NCBI GenBank assembly: GCA_036389375.1
Contig: DASVQA010000129.1
Span: 1 to 5,121, forward strand
Length of the DNA: 5,121 bases
Reading direction: 5' to 3'
Origin: QHXQ01 sp036389375
Lineage (GTDB): Bacteria; Acidobacteriota; Blastocatellia; Pyrinomonadales; Pyrinomonadaceae
A program made the position numbers and the translations under genes. Position 1 is the stretch's first letter, and every line of letters starts with the position of its first letter. Shown here piece by piece: positions 1 to 5,043 of the stretch. The notes beneath the pieces were generated by a model that saw nothing but the letters and a program-made list of their open reading frames with translations, was not told the origin of the DNA and did no database searches.

Positions 1-2
1 CG

Positions 3-305
3 TTCAACGAGATCATCTCTTACTTCATCTTCGTGGTCGTGCTCTTTATCGCGCTTACGGTCGCCGCCGTCTTCGTGCTGCGCCGCAAAGACATGAGCGC
101 GCCGCCCGACTATCGCACGCCCGGTTATCCCTTCACGCCGGGCGTCTTCTTAATTTTGATCGCCGTGCTGCTCGTGCTGCTCGGCGGCAATAATCCGAGA
201 CAGGCACTCTTGGGCGTCGCGGTGGTGGCGGCGGGGCTGCCGGTCTATTATTTTATCTTCCGACGCAACTCCGCGCCGGACAGCAACGAGAGAGGCTCAA
301 GCTGA
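3..305 (+). CDS. APC-family amino acid permease, C-terminal part (5' end outside window)
   Basis: This is the last 100 codons of a membrane transporter whose start lies upstream of the window. The frame is open from base 3 with no start needed; the GTG at 33 is an internal Val, since the residues before it (FNEIISYFIF) continue the same membrane helix. Three hydrophobic segments are visible: about residues 4-26 of the fragment, ending in LRRK; 49-66 (FTPGVFLILIAVLLVLLGG); and 70-89, ending in YYFIF. The loop between the first two carries YRTPGYPFTP, which matches the conserved YRxxGYPxxP loop near the C-terminus of APC-superfamily amino acid permeases (YfnA/YhdG/CAT-like). Such proteins import amino acids across the inner membrane by proton-coupled transport. 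The substrate cannot be told from this fragment. The stop TGA (303-305) overlaps the ATG of the next gene by one base, suggesting translational coupling. Family assignment is firm. Confidence 0.85.
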   Translation, partial: FNEIISYFIFVVVLFIALTVAAVFVLRRKDMSAPPDYRTPGYPFTPGVFLILIAVLLVLLGGNNPRQALLGVAVVAAGLPVYYFIFRRNSAPDSNERGSS

Positions 306-874
306 TGACGTGGATCAAGACCATCCCTCTGGCAGAAGCAGACGAGGAGTTGCGCCGCGCGATGGAGGCGCAGCGCGAACTCTACCCGCTCGAATACGCG
401 ACGCCGGTACACCCGACGCCTGACGGCGAAACGTCAGGCATCGTCGCCTCGCACAGTCTCATCCCAGCGGCGCTTTATCATGCGTTCGCTACCTTCGGCG
501 CGCTCATGTCGCCGGACTTGCCGCTCACGCGCGCGCAGCACGAGATGATCACAACGGTCGTGTCGGTCACGAACCGTTGCCATTATTGAATCGAGTCGCA
601 CGCAGAGTTTCTGCGTCGAGTCACGCTGGATGAAGCGTTGGTCGCGGCCTTACAGGCGGACTACCGGACTGCGCCCATCTCGGCCACAGACAAGGTGATG
701 CTCGATTACGTCGCGCAACTGACGCGCGACGCCACGCGCATCTCGCCGCAGGATCACGAGCGCCTGCGCGCCGCCGGCTTCGATGATCGCGGCATCCTAC
801 AGATCACCCTGATCGCCTCTTGGTTCAACTACATCAACCGCGTCGCGGACGCGCTGGGCGTCGGTCGAGATTGA
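305..874 (+). CDS. AhpD-like peroxidase-related enzyme, candidate selenoprotein (TGA at codon 95 read as Sec)
   Basis: Read through the in-frame TGA at 587-589, this is one 189-residue protein of the carboxymuconolactone decarboxylase/AhpD fold ('uncharacterized peroxidase-related enzyme' type), the usual length for that family. Seen: MTWIKTIP N-terminus, SHSLIPAALYHAF (49-61), MSPDLPLTRAQHEMI (68-82), active site NRCHY-U-IESH (90-99), and the family C-terminus WFNYINRVADALGV. E80, C92, codon 95 and H99 are spaced 12, 3 and 4 residues apart, identical to Glu118-Cys130-Cys133-His137 of mycobacterial AhpD. Family members normally have Cys at the TGA position. The expected role is thiol- or selenol-dependent reduction of peroxides; the electron donor is unknown. 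The frame continues cleanly for 94 codons after TGA, without further damage. A purine-rich GAGAGAGG (288-295) lies 9 nt before the ATG, which overlaps the permease stop. Stopping at TGA would leave 94 residues lacking His99 and the C-terminal half. The alternatives are a fresh nonsense mutation or a base-call error (TGC/TGT to TGA). Confidence 0.85.
587..589 (+). other. In-frame UGA, predicted selenocysteine codon (CxxU motif)
   Basis: The codon falls at residue 95 in C92-H-Y-U95-I-E-S-H99. Position 95 is the second redox residue of the CxxCxxxH motif of AhpD-like proteins, the one generally considered peroxide-reactive. Both sides of the codon encode matching parts of one family domain in the same frame. 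Sec at a catalytic Cys position is the classic signature of a bacterial selenoprotein. The identity is inferred; sel genes cannot be checked in this window. Confidence 0.75.
593..622 (+). promoter_or_regulatory. Candidate bacterial SECIS stem-loop just 3' of the UGA
   Basis: Bases 600-605 (ACGCAG) pair perfectly with 611-616 (CTGCGT) around the loop AGTTT (606-610). The stem extends below with C599 bulged on the 5' side: 596-598 pair with 617-619, there is one G-G mismatch (595/620), then 593-594 pair with 621-622. The loop begins 16 nt after the UGA, at the near edge of the roughly 16-37 nt window usual for bacterial SECIS elements, and its second base is G followed by U, as SelB recognition favours. 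A 5'-side bulge also occurs in the E. coli fdhF element, though closer to the loop. The hairpin lies within coding sequence, so chance pairing in GC-rich DNA is not excluded. Confidence 0.6.
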
Positions 875-968
875 GCGGCGGCGCTAATTGATCGCCGGGC
901 CGCGCTGCCGGGCACGGGTTTTGCAGCCTTGTACGTGAATAATCTTTTCGTGTGGAAAGGGTAAACAA
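875..968 (+). other. Intergenic leader of the glycine-zipper gene
   Basis: The 94 nt after the AhpD-like stop hold a weak 5-bp hairpin (879-883 with 893-897) without a T-run, so no convincing terminator. An AT-rich patch, TAATCTTTT (940-948), recurs identically in the leader of the Spy-like gene (4454-4462) and could be a -10-like element, but no good -35 stands at the right distance. A strong ribosome binding site, GGAAAGGG (954-961), precedes the ATG at 969 by 7 nt. Confidence 0.4.
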
Positions 969-1247
969 ATGGTACGTTCCATCTTGAGTAAACGCATAGC
1001 TGTCGTACTCTTGAGCCTCGCATTAGTGCTCAGCGCATTTGCCAGCACGGGCTTCGGCGTGCAGCGGCGACATAAAAGAGTCCATCATAGCCGGACGAAG
1101 GGGGCGATTGTCGGCGGCGTCGCGGGCGGCGTCGGCGGCGCATTGCTCGGCGGCAAAAAAGGAGCCGTCATCGGCGCTGGCGCTGGCGCTGGCACGGGCT
1201 ACCTGATCCAACGGCACAGAAATAAAAGGCATCGCCGTCGTCACTAA
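969..1247 (+). CDS. Small exported glycine-zipper protein
   Basis: This is a 92-residue protein of unknown specific function. Residues 1-25 form a Sec-type signal peptide: basic start MVRSILSKR, hydrophobic core AVVLLSLALVLSAFA, possible cleavage after Ala25. Residues 32-44 are basic and His-rich. Residues 45-79 are a glycine zipper with small residues at regular spacing (GAIVGGVAGGVGGALLGG, then KKGAVIGAGAGAGTGYLI), resembling the glycine-zipper 2TM domains of outer-membrane or envelope lipoproteins. The tail (81-92) is almost all Arg, His and Lys. There is no lipobox Cys, so it is not a lipoprotein. Two Gly/Ala helices separated by KK suggest membrane-inserted or oligomerising helices in the envelope. 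The start is supported by GGAAAGGG 7 nt upstream. It is the first of three small basic secreted proteins encoded in a row. The coding call is firm; the role is unknown. Confidence 0.8.
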   Translation: MVRSILSKRIAVVLLSLALVLSAFASTGFGVQRRHKRVHHSRTKGAIVGGVAGGVGGALLGGKKGAVIGAGAGAGTGYLIQRHRNKRHRRRH

Positions 1248-1378
1248 CTACAATCAAAGCACCGATGGTTACACAGACCGGCGGCGGCATGCGCCGACAC
1301 GAAGCAAGGTTGGCGACCAGCGCCGGTAGCTGCGATCCAAATTACTGTAACCGTTCACGCTGACCCGGCGTCTTAATT

Positions 1379-1437
1379 ATTAGGTCGCGCTCTCCCACTG
1401 GGCATGATGAATGCGCAGCAGGTGTGCGCGACCTAAT
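1379..1437. repeat. 12-bp perfect inverted repeat with structured 35-nt loop, upstream of a secreted-protein gene
   Basis: ATTAGGTCGCGC (1379-1390) is the exact reverse complement of GCGCGACCTAAT (1426-1437). Inside, 1398-1400 pair with 1416-1418 and 1402-1405 with 1411-1414 around GATGA, so the whole can form a branched or long hairpin. It ends 11 nt before the ribosome binding site of the gene at 1461. It lacks a following T-run. It could be an mRNA leader structure, a protein-binding palindrome, or a tiny mobile-element remnant; the sequence does not decide. Confidence 0.6.
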
Positions 1438-1447
1438 TTATTCAGGC

Positions 1448-1454
1448 AAGGGGA
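1448..1454 (+). promoter_or_regulatory. Ribosome binding site AAGGGGA choosing ATG 1461 over GTG 1458
   Basis: The purine-rich AAGGGGA sits 6 nt before ATG 1461 but only 3 nt before the adjoining in-frame GTG 1458. The usual 5-9 nt spacing favours the ATG, giving the typical signal-peptide start MKKLL. Confidence 0.6.
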
Positions 1455-1460
1455 AAAGTG

Positions 1461-1763
1461 ATGAAGAAACTGTTAGCTCTTACGTTGTCATTAGTCGCGG
1501 TTGGTTTCAGCGCCTCGACGGGGGCGGCGAAACCGGCTGCTGAAGTAGCATCTCCGGCAACAACGGTTGCGACCGGCGCGGCGCAGCAGTGGCGTGACCG
1601 GCGCGGGCGCGGCCGAATTTATAACCGTCGTATTGTCCGCACCGTCACGCAGACGCGGCTCGTGCGCAGCGGCCGGCGACTCTTCCGTGAGACTTATCAA
1701 GTAACGTACTTGCCGAACGGCAGGACGCAGACGCGCCTCGTCAGTCGCGTCCGGGTACGTTAG
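1461..1763 (+). CDS. Small secreted basic protein, function unknown
   Basis: This is a 100-residue protein that I do not recognise. The start is taken as ATG 1461 (the in-frame GTG at 1458 is too close to the ribosome binding site). Residues 1-23 are a clear signal peptide (MKKLLALTLSLVAVGFSAS, likely cleaved near GAA-KP). Residues 24-43 are an Ala/Thr/Pro-rich linker. Residues 44-100 are highly basic, beginning WRDRRGRGR, and contain the hexapeptide TQTRLV twice (63-68 and 89-94) around YQVTYLPNG, which reads like a beta-hairpin with a turn at LPNGR. The mature protein has very few acidic residues, so it could bind nucleic acid, polyanionic envelope polymers or LPS; this is inference only. 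Two stops in tandem (TAG TAG, 1761-1766) end it. The next gene begins 51 nt on, so co-transcription is plausible. Confidence 0.72.
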   Translation: MKKLLALTLSLVAVGFSASTGAAKPAAEVASPATTVATGAAQQWRDRRGRGRIYNRRIVRTVTQTRLVRSGRRLFRETYQVTYLPNGRTQTRLVSRVRVR

Positions 1764-1778
1764 TAGTGTGCTTAAACC

Positions 1779-1799
1779 GCCGGCCGCAAGCAGGCCGGC
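1779..1799 (+). terminator. GC-rich hairpin between two secreted-protein genes, no T-run
   Basis: GCCGGCC (1779-1785) pairs perfectly with GGCCGGC (1793-1799) around GCAAGCA. No run of T follows; instead the ribosome binding site GAAGGG (1802-1807) of the next gene comes at once. It is therefore more likely an mRNA-stabilising, attenuating or translation-modulating hairpin than a true terminator. Confidence 0.4.
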
Positions 1800-1814
1800 A
1801 AGAAGGGTAACAAA

Positions 1815-2273
1815 ATGACGAACAGCAGGAGACGAGGAATCCTAGCGCGTGTGTTCATGCTCACGCTGATGGCTTTCATGGCGCTGCCGATGGCGACTTC
1901 CGCCCAGTGGGGCAATCAACGGCGTGACCGGCGCGACGACCGGCGCGAGCGGCGCGAAGATCGGCGTGATGAACGGCAGGAGCGGCGCGAGGAGCGGCGG
2001 GCGGCACGACGCGGCAACAGCGCGGACGGCTATCCCGACTGGGGCGGCTCGTTCCAGTTGCGCCAGACGGCCCTTAACGCAGGCTATAACGAAGGCATCA
2101 AGGAAGGGCGCAAGGATCGCCAGCACGGTGATCGCTTCGACTTTCGTGATGAGGGCACTTACCAGAAGGGCACGAAAGACTATAGCTCCAAACTCGGCAG
2201 CCGCGAGTTATATCAACGCTACCTGCGGCTCGCGTTCGAGAACGGCTACAACGACGGCTACAACGGCTACTAA
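1815..2273 (+). CDS. Secreted protein with charged Arg/Glu/Asp segment and GYxxG repeats, function unknown
   Basis: This is a 152-residue exported protein. Signal peptide: residues 1-30, with RRR near the start, core VFMLTLMAFMALPMA and probable cleavage TSA-QW. Residues 36-66 are almost only Arg, Glu, Asp and Gln (RRDRRDDRRERREDRR and onward), a mixed-charge stretch likely to form a single charged helix. Residues 76-152 are a more ordinary domain rich in Tyr and Gly. NAGYNEGIKEGRKDRQHG (88-105) is echoed at the end by ENGYNDGYNGY (142-152), with YQKGTKDY and GSRELYQRYLRLAF between. I recall similar GYxxGxxxGxxD-type exported proteins from Acidobacteriota, of unknown role; that is memory, not a search. 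GAAGGG lies 7 nt before the ATG. It is the last gene before the strong terminator at 2298. Confidence 0.8.
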   Translation: MTNSRRRGILARVFMLTLMAFMALPMATSAQWGNQRRDRRDDRRERREDRRDERQERREERRAARRGNSADGYPDWGGSFQLRQTALNAGYNEGIKEGRKDRQHGDRFDFRDEGTYQKGTKDYSSKLGSRELYQRYLRLAFENGYNDGYNGY

Positions 2274-2297
2274 GCCGGCCGCCGGTTATAAAGAGAA

Positions 2298-2348
2298 CAA
2301 CAGGCGCGGGCGGCATGAATCATTGCCCCCGCGCCTGTTGCTTTTCTT
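2298..2348. terminator. Strong intrinsic terminator between convergent genes, probably bidirectional
   Basis: CAACAGGCGCGGG (2298-2310) pairs over 13 bp with CCCGCGCCTGTTG (2328-2340). The loop has its own short inner pairing (2312-2314 with 2325-2327). On the plus strand CTTTTCTT follows at once (2341-2348), ending the secreted-protein gene. On the minus strand the stem is followed by TTCTCTTTATAA, which can end dxs (stop at 2380). One element thus serves both converging units. Confidence 0.88.
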
Positions 2349-2379
2349 AAGCGCAAAAACTCAAGCGCCGGTTGATGCT

Positions 2380-4302
2380 TTAGCCACGTACAGACGGCCG
2401 ACGCGGCATGCGCTCCTCATCCAGCACGCCTAAGGATTCGCTGACGCGCGTGTAGATGCCGTCGGCGTCGAGGCCGAACTTAGCGAGCAGCAGTTTCTGA
2501 TCGCCGTGCGTCACGAGCCGGTCGGGCACGCCCATCCGCACGACGCGTACCTGATCCAGCAGCCCGTTCTCTTCCAGCAACTCCATCACGGCCGCGCCGA
2601 ACCCGCCGGCCAGATAAGCCTCTTCAATCGTCACCAGCAGCCGCTTCGTGCGCGCCAGTGCCAGAAGCAGACTCGCGTCGAGCGGTTTGACGAAGCGCGC
2701 GTTGACGACCGTCGCTTCGATGCCGTCTTTCGCCAGTCGCTCCGCCGCTTGCAGCGCCGGATGCACCATCGAGCCGTAGGCGATGAGCGCAAGCTCGCCC
2801 GCGTCGCGGAGAATTTCCGCCTTGCCGATCTCCAAAAGTTCGGGCGGGCGCGTCGTGTCTGCGCCGACGCCATTGCCGCGCGGGTAGCGCATCGCGGCGG
2901 GGCCCGTATGCTCAAGCATCGTGTAGAGCATGTCGCGCAGTTCGCCCTCGTCCTTCGGAGCCATGGCGACGAGGTTGGGCACGCCGCGCAGGTAGGCGAT
3001 GTCCAGAAGCCCGTGATGCGTCGGGCCGTCGCCGCCCGCGATCCCGGCGCGGTCGAGACAGAACTTCACGTTCAGGTCTTGGATGCACACGTCGTGGACG
3101 ATCTGATCGAAGGCGCGTTGCAGGAAGGTCGAGTAGATCGCGCAGACGGGTTTTAAGCCCTCGGTAGACATGCCGGCGGCGAAGGTGACGCAGTGCTGCT
3201 CGGCGATGCCTACGTCGAAGGCGCGTTCGGGGAACTTTTCGAGCGCCATGTCAATGCCCGTGCCGTCAGGCATGGCGGCCGTCAGCGCGACGATCTTTTC
3301 GTCCTCGGCCATCAACTCGCAGAGCGCGCGCCCGAAGACGGCCGTGTAAGAGGGCGCAGCCGCTTTCGCCTTGTGCTGTACGCCCGTCTTTGGATCGAAG
3401 GGGCCGGTGGCGTGCCAAGCGTAATAGTTTTTCTCGCGCGCCGGATAGCCTTTACCTTTGGTCGTGAGCGCGTGGACGATGACGGGGCCGTCCTTGATCT
3501 GTTGCGCTTCGCGCAGGGCGTTGACGAGCGCGCGCGTGTCGTGCCCGTCCACGTAGCCGATGTATTTGAAGCCGAGTTCGTTGACGAGCGCGCCGGGCAG
3601 CACGGCCGCCGCAATCGCGTCCTTCACTGTCTTCGCCGCCTGATGCAGCCGCTCACCGACGCTGGGGATCGAGCGCAGCGCCTCGCCCATCTCGTCCTTG
3701 AAGCGGTGATAGCCTTGCGCCTCGCGCAAGCGGTTGAGATACCCTGTGAGCGCGCCGACCGCCGGGGCAATCGACATCTCGTTATCGTTCAAGAGCACGA
3801 TGAGGCGCGTCTTCAAGTGGCCGGCTTGATTGATCGCTTCCATCGCCATGCCGCCCGCCAAGCTTGCGTCGCCGATGATGGCGCAGACGTGGTGTTGCGC
3901 GCCCTGCCGGTCGCGCGCAATGGCCATGCCGAGCGCGGCCGAGAGCGAAGTGGAAGCGTGGCCTGCGCCGAAGGTGTCGAACTCCGATTCGTCGCGGCGC
4001 AGGAAACCGGAGAGACCGTCGTACTGCTTCAAGGTCGGCAGCCGGTCGCGCCGGCCCGTGAGAATCTTGTGCGCGTAAGCCTGATGCCCCACGTCCCAGA
4101 CGATGCGGTCGCGCGGCGTCTCGAAAGCGTAGTGGACGGCGACGGCCAGTTCGACCGCACCGAGCGATGCGCCCGTGTGCCCGCCGATCCGCGCGCAGGT
4201 CTCGATAATGTACTGCCTGATCTCGTCGGCGACCGTCGGTAACTGTTCGGGCGCGAGGCGGCGTAAATCGGCCGGCGCGTCAATCTGCTCGATGAATTTC
4301 AT
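2380..4302 (-). CDS. dxs: 1-deoxy-D-xylulose-5-phosphate synthase
   Basis: This cytosolic enzyme joins pyruvate and glyceraldehyde 3-phosphate to form DXP, the first step of the MEP isoprenoid pathway and a precursor for thiamine and pyridoxal; it needs thiamine diphosphate and Mg. It has 640 residues, full length (E. coli about 620). Visible in order: GGHTGASLGAVEL (40-52), WDVGHQAYAHKILTGRRD (69-86), FGAGHASTSLSAALGMA (111-127), the ThDP/Mg site GDASLAGG (144-151) with LNDNEMSIAP (171-180), VDGHD (251-255), pyrimidine-domain start near 318, catalytic acid E368 in IAEQH, YSTFLQRAFDQ (390-400), DRAGIAGGDGPTHHG (417-431), RYPRG (472-476), and the transketolase C-terminal domain from about 487. 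The usual GDG is GDA here, and GPxDGH is GYVDGH; D145 and N174 remain. ATG 4302 has no Shine-Dalgarno sequence but gives the normal N-terminus. It stands alone, divergent from the Spy-like gene. Confidence 0.97.
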   Translation of the reverse strand: MKFIEQIDAPADLRRLAPEQLPTVADEIRQYIIETCARIGGHTGASLGAVELAVAVHYAFETPRDRIVWDVGHQAYAHKILTGRRDRLPTLKQYDGLSGFLRRDESEFDTFGAGHASTSLSAALGMAIARDRQGAQHHVCAIIGDASLAGGMAMEAINQAGHLKTRLIVLLNDNEMSIAPAVGALTGYLNRLREAQGYHRFKDEMGEALRSIPSVGERLHQAAKTVKDAIAAAVLPGALVNELGFKYIGYVDGHDTRALVNALREAQQIKDGPVIVHALTTKGKGYPAREKNYYAWHATGPFDPKTGVQHKAKAAAPSYTAVFGRALCELMAEDEKIVALTAAMPDGTGIDMALEKFPERAFDVGIAEQHCVTFAAGMSTEGLKPVCAIYSTFLQRAFDQIVHDVCIQDLNVKFCLDRAGIAGGDGPTHHGLLDIAYLRGVPNLVAMAPKDEGELRDMLYTMLEHTGPAAMRYPRGNGVGADTTRPPELLEIGKAEILRDAGELALIAYGSMVHPALQAAERLAKDGIEATVVNARFVKPLDASLLLALARTKRLLVTIEEAYLAGGFGAAVMELLEENGLLDQVRVVRMGVPDRLVTHGDQKLLLAKFGLDADGIYTRVSESLGVLDEERMPRRPSVRG

Positions 4303-4495
4303 GGTGGCCGCATTGTAACAAAAACTGTTCGGCCGGGCAGCGTCGGCGCGCGTCTAAAGTTGCGTGGTGGAATGCAGGCGATTTGGTTCGGGCTTGATTG
4401 CCTGCCGGCGGGCTGCGAAACGTGTGGTCAGCTTCGCGGCCCGTCCTCCCCAGTAATCTTTTGACCGCGAGACATCTGAGGAGTAAAAAAAACTG
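4303..4495. other. Divergent intergenic region between dxs and the Spy-like gene
   Basis: These 193 nt hold the presumed promoters of both genes. Besides the dxs -10 candidate, the plus side carries TAATCTTTT (4454-4462), shared with the leader of the gene at 969. A ribosome binding site GAGGAG (4478-4483) is followed by an A-run and the ATG at 4496 (12 nt spacing, somewhat long). No gene is seen here; open frames crossing it on the minus strand lack family features. Confidence 0.5.
4312..4320 (-). promoter_or_regulatory. Candidate extended -10 promoter of dxs, near-leaderless
   Basis: The minus strand reads TGTTACAAT from 4320 to 4312, a good fit to the extended -10 consensus TGnTATAAT. No clear -35 stands upstream, which extended -10 promoters can tolerate. 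Transcription would begin around 4303-4306, only a few bases before the ATG at 4302, and no ribosome binding site is seen. The motif match is seen; promoter function and leaderless translation are inferred. Confidence 0.4.
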
Positions 4496-5041
4496 ATGAA
4501 GAGCACTTTTATTAAGTCGGGCCTTGCGCTTGCGCTCGCAGGCGCGTTCGGGCTTGTGACGTTCGCGCAGACGCCCGCGCCGCAGACGGGCAATGAGGGC
4601 GCGCCGATGGGTCGCCACGAAGGGCACGGCGGGCACAAAGGACATATGGGCGGCGGCGATGGATTCGGGCGCGGGTTCAAGCAGTTGAACTTAAGCGACG
4701 CGCAGCGCCAGCAGTTGCGCGCCATCCGCGAACGCTACCAGCAGACCTTCGCGCCGCAACGGCAGGAATTGCGCCAACTCGCCGAGACGCGCCGCAACGG
4801 CGGCACTTTGACGCCGGAGCAGCAAGCCCGCGCGCAGGAACTGCACGCGCAGCTACGCGCCAATGGCGAGAAGCTACGCGCAGAGATGCTGAGTGTGTTG
4901 ACGCCGGAGCAGCAGGCCCAACTCAAACAGCAGCGCGAGCAGTTCAAAGAGCGCCGCGAGGAGTTCAAACAGCAACGGCAAGAGCGCCGTGCGCGGCGCG
5001 GCAACGCGCCCGCGACGACGCCTCCGCCAATCAATAACTAA
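4496..5041 (+). CDS. Spy/CpxP-like periplasmic protein with His-rich N-terminus
   Basis: This is a 181-residue exported protein. Residues 1-24 are a signal peptide (MKSTFIKSGLALALAGAFGL..., likely cleaved FA-QT). Residues 38-60 are Gly/His-rich, with His at 41, 44, 47 and 50, exactly every third residue, a plausible metal-binding patch. Residues 61-165 are predicted all-helical and rich in Gln, Arg and Glu. LNLSDAQRQQLRAI (64-77) and two exact LTPEQQA motifs (105-111, 135-141) match the LTxxQ signature of Spy/CpxP/ZraP-type proteins, which act in the periplasm as ATP-independent chaperones or stress and metal sensors. The tail is basic, then Pro/Thr-rich (TTPPPINN). The helical region is longer and more charged at its end than in E. 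coli Spy. GAGGAG precedes the ATG. No two-component genes are in view, so the chaperone versus sensor role is open. Confidence 0.82.
   Translation: MKSTFIKSGLALALAGAFGLVTFAQTPAPQTGNEGAPMGRHEGHGGHKGHMGGGDGFGRGFKQLNLSDAQRQQLRAIRERYQQTFAPQRQELRQLAETRRNGGTLTPEQQARAQELHAQLRANGEKLRAEMLSVLTPEQQAQLKQQREQFKERREEFKQQRQERRARRGNAPATTPPPINN
4808..4914 (+). repeat. Internal duplicated 17-nt unit coding LTPEQQ
   Basis: The 17 bases TTGACGCCGGAGCAGCA occur at 4808-4824 and again at 4898-4914, exactly 90 nt (30 codons) apart in the same frame of the Spy-like gene. The identity holds at silent positions, suggesting recent internal copying or strong codon preference. Confidence 0.7.
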
Positions 5042-5043
5042 CC

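Larger units (their letters stand above)
1248..1457 (+). other. Intergenic region, no gene seen
   Basis: I see no credible reading frame on either strand. A small hairpin (1282-1286 with 1292-1296, loop GCATG) follows the glycine-zipper gene but has no T-run. AT-rich TCTTAATTATTA (1371-1382), with TTCACG (1354-1359) about 17 nt before TTATTA (1377-1382), is a weak possible promoter for the next gene. The most distinct element is the long inverted repeat at 1379-1437, listed separately. Confidence 0.5.

Noticed and set aside
144..305. Treating GTG 33 as the start of a small 90-aa membrane protein
   Set aside because: The frame is open to the window edge, and the residues before it complete a permease helix, so this is a truncated permease and not a small gene.
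305..589. Reading 305-589 and 638-874 as two separate genes or a pseudogene
   Set aside because: Both parts are in one frame and together make one full-length family member. The TTG at 638 is an internal Leu codon with no ribosome binding site, and the missing residue is precisely the catalytic Cys position.
829..1244. Minus-strand frames opposite the AhpD-like 3' end and the glycine-zipper gene
   Set aside because: Ala/Ser/Asp-rich complements of Gly/Ala codons, without start signals or motifs.
1592..1935. 15-nt GGCGTGACCGGCGCG repeat as a mobile-element or recombination site
   Set aside because: Both copies are in frame and encode the same RDRR segment in two Arg-rich secreted proteins; shared codon use explains them.
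1924..2433. 169-codon frame overlapping the charged secreted protein and the terminator
   Set aside because: Thr/Ala/Arg-rich shadow of the repetitive Arg codons. It runs through the terminator hairpin and into the dxs 3' end.
2506..3156. 216-codon plus-strand open frame opposite dxs
   Set aside because: Same reason: complementary to the C-terminal half of DXS, no family features, no ribosome binding site.
3193..4242. 349-codon open frame on the plus strand opposite dxs
   Set aside because: It is antisense to strongly conserved DXS domains. The composition (Arg/Val/Ala/His-rich without motifs) is typical of a shadow frame in GC-rich DNA.
4280..4725. Two minus-strand frames (4280-4645 and 4354-4725) across the dxs/Spy intergenic region
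   Set aside because: They overlap the dxs start or oppose the Spy-like signal peptide, with no recognisable domain or export signal of their own.
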